Assembly (NCBI RefSeq): GCF_035989245.1
Contig: NZ_JAYMFF010000019.1
Span: 1 to 55,462, forward strand
Direction of reading: 5' to 3'
Length of the DNA: 55,462 nucleotides
From: Adlercreutzia wanghongyangiae
GTDB taxonomy: Bacteria > Actinomycetota > Coriobacteriia > Coriobacteriales > Eggerthellaceae
Part shown: positions 34,468 to 42,643 of the stretch, piece after piece
Position numbering within the stretch: the stretch's first letter is position 1
How the letters are laid out: each line of letters begins with the position of its first letter
Notes under the pieces: generated by a model
What the model saw: the letters and a program-made list of their open reading frames with translations, nothing else
What the model was told of the DNA's origin: nothing
The model's database searches: none
Translations under genes and position numbers: made by a program

Positions 34468-35886
34468 ATGCTCGAGAATCTCTCCGAACGCCTTCAGGGC
34501 ATCTTCTCCGGCCTGCGCAGCAAGGGCCGCCTGACCGAGGACGACATCAATGCCGCCATGCGCGAGATTCGCCTGGCGCTTCTGGAGGCCGACGTCAACT
34601 TCAAAGTGGTGAAGAACTTCGTCGCCCGCACCAAGGAGCGCTGTCTGACCGCCGAGGTGCTCGACTCGCTCACTCCGGCCCAGAACGTGGTGAAGATCGT
34701 GCTGGACGAGCTCACCGAGCTTCTGGGCCGCACCGACTCGCGGCTCGTGCTGGGCAGCCGCATCCCCAACGTCATCATGCTCGTGGGCCTGCAGGGCTCC
34801 GGCAAGACCACGGCCGCGGCGAAGCTCGCCTACCGCCTGAAGCAGGAAAACCATTCGCCGCTGCTCATCGCCGGCGACGTGTACCGTCCCGCCGCCGCCG
34901 ACCAGCTGCAGACGCTGGGCGACGAGATCGGTGTGCGCGTGTATCGCGGCGACGGGCGCGACCCGGTGGCCATCGCGCGCGAGGGCATCCAGGACGCCAT
35001 CGACAACCTGCGCGACGTGGTCATCATCGACACCGCCGGACGTTTGCACGTGGACGAGGACATGATGGCCGAGGCCCAGGCCATCAAACAGGCCGTGAAG
35101 CCCGACCAGATCCTGATGGTGGTGGACGCCATGACCGGCCAGGACGTGGTGAACGTGGTGGAGGCTTTCTCCGCTGCTGTGGACTTCGACGGTGTGATCA
35201 TGTCGAAGATGGACGGCGACGCCCGCGGTGGCGGCGCGCTTTCCATCCGCGAGGTCACCGGCAAGCCCATCAAGTTCATCTCCTCGGGCGAGAAGCCCGA
35301 TTCCCTGGAGCAGTTCCATCCCGATCGCATGGCCAAGCGCATCTTGGGCATGGGGGACATGGTGTCGTTCATCGAGCAGGCCGTGGCCATGCACGAGGCC
35401 GAGGAAGAGGAGATGGAGGCCGAGCGCCTGATGCGCGGCACCCTGACGCTGGACGACTTCGTGACCATGAACCGCCAGGTGCGCAAAATGGGCGGCGTGA
35501 GCAAGCTCGTGAGCGCCCTGCCCGGCGGCGACAAGGCGTTGGGATCGGGCCAGGTGGACGAGGGGGCGCTCGATGCCATGGAGGTGATCATCAACTCCAT
35601 GACCAAGGCCGAGCGCGCCAAGCCGGAGCTTCTGAACGGCAGCCGTCGCGCGCGCATCGCCAAGGGCGCCGGCGTTACGGTAACCGAAGTGAATCAGATG
35701 ATGAAGAAGTTCAACGAGACCAAGAAGATGTTCAAGCAGGCTACGGCCGGCATGGACATGGCATCCGGTCGCGGCAAGAAGGGGAAGAAGGGGAAGGGCA
35801 AGCGCCGTCGCGGGTTGGGACTGCCCGGTATGGGCGGCATGTCCATGAAAGACCTGAAGAAAATTCAGGACATGATGGGCCAGTAG
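34468..35886 (+). CDS. ffh: Signal recognition particle protein Ffh
   Basis: Ffh is the SRP54 GTPase that binds signal sequences and the SRP RNA. The 472 residues hold an N domain (LSERLQGIFSGLRSKGRLTE), the G domain with GLQGSGKTT, GDVYRPAAADQL, DTAGRLHVDED and SKMDGDARGG, and a methionine-rich M domain with the RNA-binding RIAKGAGVTVTEVN helix. The tail has a Gly/Lys/Arg stretch (GRGKKGKKGKGKRRRG). Pairing with ftsY in one operon couples the two partners. Confidence 0.98.
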   Translation: MLENLSERLQGIFSGLRSKGRLTEDDINAAMREIRLALLEADVNFKVVKNFVARTKERCLTAEVLDSLTPAQNVVKIVLDELTELLGRTDSRLVLGSRIPNVIMLVGLQGSGKTTAAAKLAYRLKQENHSPLLIAGDVYRPAAADQLQTLGDEIGVRVYRGDGRDPVAIAREGIQDAIDNLRDVVIIDTAGRLHVDEDMMAEAQAIKQAVKPDQILMVVDAMTGQDVVNVVEAFSAAVDFDGVIMSKMDGDARGGGALSIREVTGKPIKFISSGEKPDSLEQFHPDRMAKRILGMGDMVSFIEQAVAMHEAEEEEMEAERLMRGTLTLDDFVTMNRQVRKMGGVSKLVSALPGGDKALGSGQVDEGALDAMEVIINSMTKAERAKPELLNGSRRARIAKGAGVTVTEVNQMMKKFNETKKMFKQATAGMDMASGRGKKGKKGKGKRRRGLGLPGMGGMSMKDLKKIQDMMGQ

Positions 35887-35929
35887 GCCGCTTCGCTTCC
35901 TTTCATTTTTCGCAAGAGTCCATTCGGGA

Positions 35930-35997
35930 TTACGAAACTGAATTTCGTAACACCAGGCGGCTTCCTGTGGTATTGTTACGTCTTGAAGAGATGTAAC
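35930..35997 (+). promoter_or_regulatory. ABC-importer promoter with two palindromic operators
   Basis: TTACGAAA-5-TTTCGTAA (35930-35950) and GTTACGTCT-5-AGATGTAAC (35975-35997, one mismatch) are two inverted repeats sharing GTTAC/GTAAC half-sites. TGGTATTGT (35968-35976) is an extended -10. One palindrome lies at the -35 and the other on the -10/start. This is the layout of a repressor site, plausibly a metal-responsive regulator; the regulator is not in the window. Confidence 0.65.
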
Positions 35998-36014
35998 ACC
36001 ATGAGGAGTTCGCT

Positions 36015-37676
36015 ATGGCGTTGTCGAGAAGGTCGTTTTTGAAAGCGTGCGGGTGTGCCGCGGGCGTCATGGGCGCCGGTGCCCTAGCAGGGTGCGGAGG
36101 CACTGGGGGAGCGAACGCGTCAGGCGCTGCCGCAGGTGCCGCGGCGGGCGCGGGACCCGACGGCGTAAGCCAGGTGGTCATCACCATGACGCCCTCCTCC
36201 GAGCCGGCGGCCGGCTTCAACCCGCTGGTGGGCTGGGGTGCCGGCGAGCACGTGCACGAGCCGCTCATCCAGTCCACTCTCATCGCTACCGATAACAACC
36301 TGGCCTTCGTGAACGATTTGGCCACCGACTATTCCTGCTCCGAGGATGGTCTTACCTGGACGTTTTCCATCCGCGACGATGCGAGGTTCACCGACGGCGT
36401 GGCGCTGACGGCCGAGGACGTGGCCTTCACCATCAACGGCATCGCCAACGGCGAGGGCGCCGAGGCCGACCTGTCCATGGTGCAGGAAGCCCGCGCCCTT
36501 GATGCCGTCACCTGCGAGATTGCCATGAAACGCCCCAACAACGCGCTTCTGTACACGCTGGCTGTGGTGGGCATCGTGCCGGCCCATGCCTACGGGGCCG
36601 ACTATGGCGAGCACCCCATCGGCAGCGGGCGCTATATGCTGGAGCAGTGGGATCGCGGCCAGCAGGTTATTTTGCGCGCCAATCCCGACTACTACGGCGA
36701 GAAGCCGCTCATGGACCGCGTGGTGGTCCTGTTTATGGAGGAAGACGCGTCGCTGGCCGCGGCGAGCTCGGGGGTGGCCGACGTGGCCTACACCTCGGCG
36801 TCCCTGGCCGGCGCGGTGCCGGCGGGATACACCCTGCTGAACTGCGCCTCGGTGGATTCCCGCGGCATCTCGCTGCCGTGCAACCCCGCCGGTACCGATG
36901 TGGTGGTGGATGGCGATATGGTGTACGTCGGCGGTAACGACGTGACCTGCGACATAGCCGTGCGCCAGGCGCTGAACTGCGGTGTTGACCGCGAGGCCAT
37001 GATCGAGCGCGTGCTGGCCGGTTTCGGGCATGCAGCCTATTCGGTGGGTGACGGGATGCCCTGGTCGAGCGAGGCCATGCGCGTGGAAACCGACGTCGCA
37101 GCTGCCGAGCGCCTGCTGGATGAGGCCGGCTGGGCCCGTGGCGGCGACGGCATGCGCTCCCGTGCCGGCGTGTCCTGTGCCTTCGACCTGTATTACGCTG
37201 CGGGCGATTCCACCCGTCAGGCCTTGGCCTACGACTTCGCCGACCAGTGTGCCGCGCTGGGCATTGCCGTCACGCCCAAGGGGGCCAGCTGGGATGACAT
37301 CTATACGCGCCAGTATGCCGATCCGGTGCTGTGGGGCTGGGGCTCCAACTCGCCGGTGGAATTGTTCGAGCTCACCTACTCCGAAGGCTGGGGCAACTAT
37401 GCCCAGTACATGAATGCCGAGGTGGACGCTAATCTAGAGGCGGCCCAGGCGACCCGCACGGTGGAGGAGTCCTATCCCTTCTACCAGGCGGCCCAGTGGG
37501 ACGCGGCCACGGGCACGGGCGTGGCGCCCGAGGGCGCGGCCACGTGGGTGTGGCTCGCCAACGTGGATCACCTGTACTTTCAGCGCGAGGGGCTTGCCGT
37601 GGCTGAGCAGAAGCCGCATCCGCACGGGCATGGGTGGTCGCTTGTGAATAATATCGATCGCTGGTCGTGGAGCTAG
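36015..37676 (+). CDS. ABC importer substrate-binding lipoprotein (nickel/peptide class)
   Basis: The 553-residue SBP_bac_5 family protein has a twin-arginine-like, lipobox signal (SRRSFLKACGCAAGVMGAGALAGCGG). The fold markers are WTFSIRDDARFTDGVALTAEDVAFTING, NPDYYGEKPLMDRVVVLF and DVAVRQALN-type helix CDIAVRQALNCGVDREAMIERVL. Members bind di/oligopeptides or nickel chelates. The C-terminus (EQKPHPHGHGW) and the His-rich ATPase downstream favour nickel or another metal; this is inference. GAGGAG precedes ATG 36015. It begins a five-gene set interrupted by a repeat element at 37677-37887. Confidence 0.88.
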   Translation: MALSRRSFLKACGCAAGVMGAGALAGCGGTGGANASGAAAGAAAGAGPDGVSQVVITMTPSSEPAAGFNPLVGWGAGEHVHEPLIQSTLIATDNNLAFVNDLATDYSCSEDGLTWTFSIRDDARFTDGVALTAEDVAFTINGIANGEGAEADLSMVQEARALDAVTCEIAMKRPNNALLYTLAVVGIVPAHAYGADYGEHPIGSGRYMLEQWDRGQQVILRANPDYYGEKPLMDRVVVLFMEEDASLAAASSGVADVAYTSASLAGAVPAGYTLLNCASVDSRGISLPCNPAGTDVVVDGDMVYVGGNDVTCDIAVRQALNCGVDREAMIERVLAGFGHAAYSVGDGMPWSSEAMRVETDVAAAERLLDEAGWARGGDGMRSRAGVSCAFDLYYAAGDSTRQALAYDFADQCAALGIAVTPKGASWDDIYTRQYADPVLWGWGSNSPVELFELTYSEGWGNYAQYMNAEVDANLEAAQATRTVEESYPFYQAAQWDAATGTGVAPEGAATWVWLANVDHLYFQREGLAVAEQKPHPHGHGWSLVNNIDRWSWS

Positions 37677-37698
37677 GGAATGACGGCGCGCACCGACC

Positions 37699-37810
37699 GC
37701 GAGCTTCGGGTAATGCTCAGTCGCTCAGACAGTCCTCGCTCGGCGGAAATGCCCACGGGGCATTTCCGTTTGCCGCGGAACTCGCTTGGTGAGCACCACC
37801 CGAAGCTCGC
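37699..37810. repeat. Two-stem palindromic element, intergenic copy
   Basis: The outer stem GCGAGCTTCGGGT (37699-37711) pairs perfectly with 37798-37810. The inner hairpin GGAAATGCCC-ACG-GGGCATTTCC is at 37745-37767. Between them CGCTCAGACAGTCCTCGCT (37722-37740) is identical to the reverse complement of 43558-43576 in trmD. Size and layout match the 116-bp copy in trmD. It separates the binding-protein gene from the permease gene. Confidence 0.8.
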
Positions 37811-37816
37811 CTCAAT

Positions 37817-37869
37817 GGGACAATTCCAGGCGCCTGTCGGAACCTCGCTGACTTCCTTGGGCGAACAGG
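37817..37869. repeat. 53-bp repeat shared with the prfB upstream region
   Basis: About 47 of 53 bases match 5667-5719, both ending CTTGGGCGAAC close to a gene start. It includes CGGAACCTCGCTG, seen again at 47981-47993. Confidence 0.7.
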
Positions 37870-37887
37870 TAAGTTCTGGAATATATA

Positions 37888-39015
37888 ATGATTAAATATG
37901 TTGCATCACAATTCGGGCGGTTCGTGCTGCTTATGGTGGCGGTGGCGGTGGTGACGTTCGCGCTGGTGAGCCTGTCGCCGGTGGATCCGCTTCAGGCTAA
38001 TGTTGGTCAGGCGGCACTGCTTTCCATGAGCGAGGAGAAGCGGGCGGCGCTGGCTGCCTACTGGGGAGCGGACACGCCGATGCACGAGCGCTTCCTCGCG
38101 TGGCTTGCCGGTCTTATCCAGGGCGATATGGGCACCTCGCTGCGCTATAACGCGCCCGTGACCGACGTCATCGCGGCCCGCGCGGGCAACTCGCTTGCTC
38201 TTATGGGGGTGGCTTGGGTGGTCTCGGGCGTGCTCGGTTTCGGCTTGGGGGTGGCCGCGGCTTTGGCCGAGGGGCGCCTGCTCGACCGTGTCGTGCGCGG
38301 CTACTGCTTCGTGCTGGCGGCCTCGCCCACCTTCTGGGTGGGCCTGCTGCTGCTCATGGTGTTCTCGGTGGGGCTCGGATGGTTTCCCATGGGCTTCTCG
38401 GTGCCGGTGGGCGTGGCCGCCGCCGATGTGACCTTCGCCGACGCGCTGCACCATATGGCGCTGCCGGCCATCACGCTGTCGGTGGTGGGCGTGGCCAACG
38501 TGGCCCTGCACACCCGTGCCAAGGCCGCCGACGTGCTGGCCAGCGACTACGTGCGCTTTGCGCGGGCGCGGGGTGCCAGTCGCACGGGCGCCATGCTGCG
38601 CCACGGCCTGCGCAATCTGGCGCTGCCGGCCATTACCCTGCAGTTCGCCCAAATAGCAGAGATCTTCGGCGGTTCGGTGCTCGTGGAAGAGGTATTCAGC
38701 TATCCCGGCCTGGGCCAGGCGGCCGTCACGGCCGGCCTCGGCGGCGATGTAGCGCTGCTCGCCGGCATCGCGCTCGTGTCGGCGGCGTTCGTGTTTGCGG
38801 GGAACTTGGCCGCGAATCTCATCTACGGCCTGGTGGACCCGCGCATGCGCCCCACCCAATCCGGTCATGCCGGAGGGTCGGGCTTCAGCCCGCCCGCCCC
38901 CGATGCGGCGACACCCTCCGCCCCCACCGGAGGGACGCCCTCCGGCCAACCCGCTTCCACCGGAGGGGCGGGCTTCAGCCCGCCCGCCCCCGACGACGAG
39001 GGGAGGCGGCTATGA
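37888..39015 (+). CDS. ABC importer permease 1 (DppB/NikB-like)
   Basis: The 375-residue membrane protein has the DppB layout: YVASQFGRFVLLMVAVAVVTFAL at the start, a conserved ADTPMHERFLAWLAGLIQGDMGTSLRYNAPVTDVI segment, six membrane helices and the ATPase-contact loop ASDYVRFARARGASRTGAMLRHGLRN. The usual end is at DPRMR. A 50-residue Gly/Pro/Ser/Ala extension follows that is made of palindromic repeats (38870-38993), so it is probably not functional sequence. ATG 37888 has only a weak ribosome binding site. The stop overlaps the next start (ATGA). Confidence 0.9.
   Translation: MIKYVASQFGRFVLLMVAVAVVTFALVSLSPVDPLQANVGQAALLSMSEEKRAALAAYWGADTPMHERFLAWLAGLIQGDMGTSLRYNAPVTDVIAARAGNSLALMGVAWVVSGVLGFGLGVAAALAEGRLLDRVVRGYCFVLAASPTFWVGLLLLMVFSVGLGWFPMGFSVPVGVAAADVTFADALHHMALPAITLSVVGVANVALHTRAKAADVLASDYVRFARARGASRTGAMLRHGLRNLALPAITLQFAQIAEIFGGSVLVEEVFSYPGLGQAAVTAGLGGDVALLAGIALVSAAFVFAGNLAANLIYGLVDPRMRPTQSGHAGGSGFSPPAPDAATPSAPTGGTPSGQPASTGGAGFSPPAPDDEGRRL
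38870..38993. repeat. Palindromic repeats in the permease 3' end
   Basis: Bases 38870-38903 and 38960-38993 are the same 34-mer with one change, 90 bases apart, each holding a CGGGCTTCAGCCCG hairpin. Between them CCGGAGGGACGCCCTCCGG is a further palindrome. All are translated in frame as GFSPPAPD-type units. Confidence 0.75.
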
Positions 39016-39902
39016 CGCAGATTGTCCCGAACGCCGTCATCGACACTTCCGAGGCGCCGGTGATCTCCGCGCCGCGCATCAGGCGGCTTCCCAACCGCAA
39101 GCGTTCGGCTGCCCTGGCTACGGTCGCTGTGCTGTTGCTGGCCGTCGCGGTTGCCGCGGGGCTTCTACTGCAGCCCGCCGCTCAGACCGTTGACTTCGCG
39201 GCCAAGAACCTCGCGCCCTCGCTGGCCCATCCCTTCGGCACCGACTGGATGGGTCGCGACATGTTCTGCCGCACGCTGGCCGGTCTTTCCACCAGTGTGC
39301 TGGTAGGTCTGGGCGCCGCGGTCGCTTCGGCGCTCATCGCGCTGGGCCTTGCTGCTGCGGCCGCGCTAGGTCCGCGTTGGGCCGATCACGCCGTTAGCTG
39401 GCTTACCGACCTTATGATGGGCATTCCCCACATCGTGCTGCTCATCCTTATCTCTTACGCTTTGGGAAAGGGGTTCTGGGGCGTGACCATCGGCGTGGCT
39501 CTCACGCACTGGCCGAGTCTTGCCCGCGTGCTGCGCGCGGAAATTTTGCAGTGCAAGAGCGCCGACTACGTGACCGCGGCCGCGCGCTTGGGCCAAAGCC
39601 GCGCGTCCATTGCCGTGCGGCACATGCTTCCCTACGTGCTGCCCCAGTTTGTGGTAGGGCTCGTGCTGCTGTTCCCCCATGCGATTCTTCATGAGGCTGC
39701 TATCACCTTTCTCGGCTTCGGCTTGCCGCCCGAGATGCCCGCTGTTGGCGTCATCTTGTCGGAGTCCATGGGGTATCTCTCGGCGGGCCTGTGGTGGCTT
39801 GCGGTGTTTCCGGGGGTGGCGCTGGTGGCCTGCGTCATGTTGTTCGATGTGGTGGGGGAGAGCCTGCGCAAGCTGGTGGACCCTGCTCGTGCCCAGGAAT
39901 AG
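39012..39902 (+). CDS. ABC importer permease 2 (DppC/NikC-like)
   Basis: The 296 residues show the DppC pattern: an N-terminal TM (ALATVAVLLLAVAVAAGLLLQP), HPFGTDWMGRDMFCRTLAGLSTSVLVG, MMGIPHIVLLILISYALG and the ATPase-contact loop SADYVTAAARLGQSRASIAVRHMLP. The protein pairs with permease 1 to form the channel. GGGAGGCGGCT precedes ATG 39012. The long frame from 38214 is an accidental upstream extension. Confidence 0.92.
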   Translation: MTQIVPNAVIDTSEAPVISAPRIRRLPNRKRSAALATVAVLLLAVAVAAGLLLQPAAQTVDFAAKNLAPSLAHPFGTDWMGRDMFCRTLAGLSTSVLVGLGAAVASALIALGLAAAAALGPRWADHAVSWLTDLMMGIPHIVLLILISYALGKGFWGVTIGVALTHWPSLARVLRAEILQCKSADYVTAAARLGQSRASIAVRHMLPYVLPQFVVGLVLLFPHAILHEAAITFLGFGLPPEMPAVGVILSESMGYLSAGLWWLAVFPGVALVACVMLFDVVGESLRKLVDPARAQE

Positions 39903-39911
39903 GAGGGAGTC

Positions 39912-41135
39912 GTGGAGGAGAATCGTCGCAAAGCTGCCGAGACGTGCGAGATTTCCGCGCCGCCGGCCGCCGCAGCCCAAGTTGCCGCAGCTGTTCCGGC
40001 GGCAAGGGCGGCCGGTGCCCACGAATCGCTTGACCACGGCGCATCGCCGGTGCATCACCATCACTCCCATGCCGCCGACTCGCGCCATGCCCACGGCCAC
40101 CATCTGCTGACGGTGGAGGACCTGTCGGTGTCGTTTCGCATGTACAACGAGTACGCGGAAGAGGCGGAGGCGGTGTCTGCGGAAGGCGAGGGAGGTGTGC
40201 CGGGCTTGTCTGGCGTGCGCTCGGGGCACGGCGCCCGTCTGCGTCCGCATCCGCGTCCGTATGGTCGTCTGCGGCGCTACGTGGGCGCCCCCCAACGCGA
40301 GGTGGAGGTCATTCACGGCTTGAGCCTTTCCGTGCACGAGGGTGAGATCGTGGCCGTGGTGGGCGCGTCGGGCTCGGGCAAGACGCTGCTGGCCGATGCG
40401 GTGCTGGGCCTGTTCGAGCCCAACGCCCTCGTGCGCGGTCGCATCTGGTTCGACGGTGCGCCCATGGACGCCGCCTCGCTGGCGGCCGAGCGGGGGAGCG
40501 GCATTGCGCTGGTGCCCCAGTCGGTGGCGAGCCTGGACCCGCTTATGCGGGTGGGTCGCCAGGTGGAGGGCGCACCCCGGGGCCGTGGGGCCGTGCGGCG
40601 TGCCGACGCCGCCCGGCGGCGCGCCCGGCGCCGGGAGTTGTTCGCCCGTTACGGCCTTTCCGAAGATGTCGCCCGGCTGTATCCCCACGAGCTCTCCGGC
40701 GGCATGGCGCGCCGTGTGCTCTTGTGCTGTGCGCTCATGGAAAGCCCGAGGCTCATCGTGGCCGACGAGCCCACGCCAGGGCTCGACCTCCCGCTGGCCC
40801 GGGCGGCGATGGCCGATTTCCGCGCCTTTGCCAATACAGGGGGCGGTGTGCTGCTCATCACCCACGACATTGAGCTGGCCCTCACTGTGGCCGATCGCGT
40901 GGCGGTGTTCCGCGACGGCACCGTGGTGGAGGAGACCGCCGTGGCTTCTTTCGCCTCTCCGGACACCCTCGCGCACCCCTTCAGCCATCAGCTGTGGCAT
41001 GCGCTGCCCGAGCACGGTTTCGCGGTGACGGAAGGGGAGGGGGCGGCCGGCCTGCCTGCGGAAGCGGGCAACGCGTCCGAGCGGTCAGCGGAAGGCGCCG
41101 CCGGCCTGTGTGTGGAAGGGGGGTCGTTATGCTAG
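39912..41135 (+). CDS. ABC importer ATPase 1 with His-rich N-terminus
   Basis: The 407-residue ATPase has GASGSGKTLLADAVL (Walker A), LSGGMARRVLLC and LIVADEPTPGLD. Residues 35-60 contain HESLDHGASPVHHHHSHAADSRHAHGHH, unusual for this family and typical of nickel-handling proteins. A second low-complexity segment lies before the ABC core and near the C-terminus (EGAAGL repeats). The His-rich part is the best argument that the system carries nickel or cobalt. AGGAGGG precedes GTG 39912. The gene end overlaps ATPase 2 by seven bases. Confidence 0.92.
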   Translation: MEENRRKAAETCEISAPPAAAAQVAAAVPAARAAGAHESLDHGASPVHHHHSHAADSRHAHGHHLLTVEDLSVSFRMYNEYAEEAEAVSAEGEGGVPGLSGVRSGHGARLRPHPRPYGRLRRYVGAPQREVEVIHGLSLSVHEGEIVAVVGASGSGKTLLADAVLGLFEPNALVRGRIWFDGAPMDAASLAAERGSGIALVPQSVASLDPLMRVGRQVEGAPRGRGAVRRADAARRRARRRELFARYGLSEDVARLYPHELSGGMARRVLLCCALMESPRLIVADEPTPGLDLPLARAAMADFRAFANTGGGVLLITHDIELALTVADRVAVFRDGTVVEETAVASFASPDTLAHPFSHQLWHALPEHGFAVTEGEGAAGLPAEAGNASERSAEGAAGLCVEGGSLC

Positions 41136-41734
41136 AGGCCCACAACCTCACGGCCGCCTTCGACGGCCGCATCATTTTCCAGAATCTGAGCCTTGCCGTG
41201 GAGCCCGGCGAGCGCGTGCAAGTGGCGGCCCCCTCGGGTGCCGGCAAGACCACGCTGGCCCGCATCCTCGCCGGTTACGCGCGGCCCCGGGCGGGCGAGG
41301 TGCGCATCGACGGCGCGCCGCTTCCCAGGCGCGGCGCGTGTCCCGTGCAGCTCATCGGCCAGCACCCCGAGCGCGCCACCGACCCGCGTCAGCGCATGAG
41401 CGCCATGCTTGCCGAGGCGTCGGCCGACGAAGAGGAGCTCGCCCGTCTAGGCGCGGCCTTCGGCATCCAGGACCGCTGGCTTTCCCGCTTTCCCCACGAG
41501 CTTTCCGGCGGCGAGCTCCAGCGCTTCTGCATCGTGCGCGCCCTGGCCGCGAACCCCCGCTACCTCATCGCCGACGAGATCTCCACCATGCTCGATGCCC
41601 TCACCCAGGCCCAGATCTGGCAGGCTCTCCTCGTCGAAGCCGAGACCCGTGACCTGGGCCTCGTCTTCACCACTCATTCCGCCGCTCTGGCCGAGCGCAT
41701 TGCCACCCGTATTGTGGAGTTGCGCCCTCAATGA
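41129..41734 (+). CDS. ABC importer ATPase 2 (NikE/DppF-like)
   Basis: The 201-residue ATPase shows SGAGKTTLARILAGY, LSGGELQRFCIVRAL and YLIADEISTMLDALTQ. It lacks the C-terminal oligopeptide-binding extension of DppF and is short. GGAAGGGGGG precedes ATG 41129. It completes a binding protein, two permeases and two ATPases, the normal set for this importer class. Confidence 0.92.
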   Translation: MLEAHNLTAAFDGRIIFQNLSLAVEPGERVQVAAPSGAGKTTLARILAGYARPRAGEVRIDGAPLPRRGACPVQLIGQHPERATDPRQRMSAMLAEASADEEELARLGAAFGIQDRWLSRFPHELSGGELQRFCIVRALAANPRYLIADEISTMLDALTQAQIWQALLVEAETRDLGLVFTTHSAALAERIATRIVELRPQ

Positions 41735-41754
41735 CACGAACTTCTCGAATTTTT

Positions 41755-41924
41755 GGTCACAAATTCGACTTTTGTGCATCCTCGGTTGTCTGAAGCGCGG
41801 AAAACGATATGCGATAGCGCCTCGTGAAGAGGATAAACACTATATCTTGTAGGTGTTGATGATGACTCGAACATCTTCTCTGGCTGGTCGAAGAGAAATC
41901 TGCACAAAACTCGAATTTGTGACC
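41755..41924. repeat. MITE-like element with 24-bp terminal inverted repeats
   Basis: GGTCACAAATTCGA continues to a 24-bp arm at 41755-41778 that matches the reverse complement of 41901-41924 in 23 of 24 positions. The 122 bp between them encode nothing recognisable. The element is AT-rich relative to its flanks. No transposase gene is in the window. Confidence 0.7.
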
Positions 41925-42031
41925 AGAATCGCGGTGGCTTTCTGCGCATTGCCGCTTACGTTGCCGGACCGTCGACGCCGTCATCCCCCGCAACGCGAGG
42001 AGCCGTCCGTGGATAGTTCGTGGACGCATGC

Positions 42032-42060
42032 TTGTCAAACGCGCCGTGAAGCCGTAATAT
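42032..42060 (+). promoter_or_regulatory. Promoter of the rpsP operon
   Basis: TTGTCA (42032-42037), 17 bases, TAATAT (42055-42060): a near-consensus sigma70 promoter about 80 bases before rpsP. Confidence 0.8.
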
Positions 42061-42139
42061 AAGCAACTGCTGTTTTCGCCGCACTGTGCGAGCAGTGCTT
42101 GCGTATAGAGAAGTATCAGTTTAGAAGGAGTTCCATTTC

Positions 42140-42385
42140 ATGGCAGTCAAGATTCGCCTCGCCCGCCACGGCGCCAAGAAGCGCCCGTACTACCGTATCG
42201 TCGTTGCCGACTCTCGCGCTCCGCGCGACGGTCGTTTCATTGAGGAAGTGGGCCGCTACAACCCCTGCTGCCATCCGCACCTCATCCAGTTCGACATGGA
42301 GAAGATGGACAAGTGGCTGGCCGACGGCGCCGAGCCCACCGAGACGGTGGAGCGTCTGTACAAGACGGCTCGCGAGAACGCCTAA
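42140..42385 (+). CDS. rpsP: 30S ribosomal protein S16
   Basis: The 81-residue protein starts MAVKIRLARHGAKKRPYYRIVVADSRAPRDGRFIEEVGRYNP, the standard S16 signature. It binds 16S rRNA in 30S assembly. AGAAGGAG precedes ATG 42140. It leads the conserved rpsP-khpA-rimM-trmD block. Confidence 0.98.
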   Translation: MAVKIRLARHGAKKRPYYRIVVADSRAPRDGRFIEEVGRYNPCCHPHLIQFDMEKMDKWLADGAEPTETVERLYKTARENA

Positions 42386-42388
42386 GCC

Positions 42389-42643
42389 ATGGCCGATCTG
42401 ACGGAGGATCTGGCCGGCCTGGTTGATTCCATCGTCCGCCCTTTGGTGGATGAGCCCGATGCGCTGGAGGTGACGGCCGTCGAGGCCGAGGACGGCGCTG
42501 TCGTGGTGGAAATCCGCGTGGCCGCCGACGACGCCGGCAAGGTGATCGGTCGTCAGGGCCGAGTCATCAAGGCCATCCGCACTCTCGCCCGCGCTGCGGC
42601 TTCCCGCTCGGGCAAGCTGGTCGATGTGGAGCTCATCGATTAA
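42389..42643 (+). CDS. khpA: KH-domain RNA-binding protein KhpA
   Basis: The 84-residue protein contains a type II KH fold with GKVIGRQGRVIKAIRTLARAAA as the RNA-binding GxxG loop. KhpA, often with KhpB, binds RNAs and affects cell division in Gram-positives. It starts three bases after rpsP and abuts rimM directly. Confidence 0.93.
   Translation: MADLTEDLAGLVDSIVRPLVDEPDALEVTAVEAEDGAVVVEIRVAADDAGKVIGRQGRVIKAIRTLARAAASRSGKLVDVELID

Larger units (their letters stand above)
41735..42139. other. Spacer between ABC importer and rpsP operon
   Basis: No gene is visible. It holds the inverted-repeat element at 41755-41924, the rpsP promoter at 42032-42060 and a leader of about 70 bases before rpsP. 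Confidence 0.55.

Noticed and set aside
38214..39902. Long frame in front of permease 2
   Set aside because: The part before 39012 is permease 1 read out of frame; the true start has a ribosome binding site and ATGA overlap.
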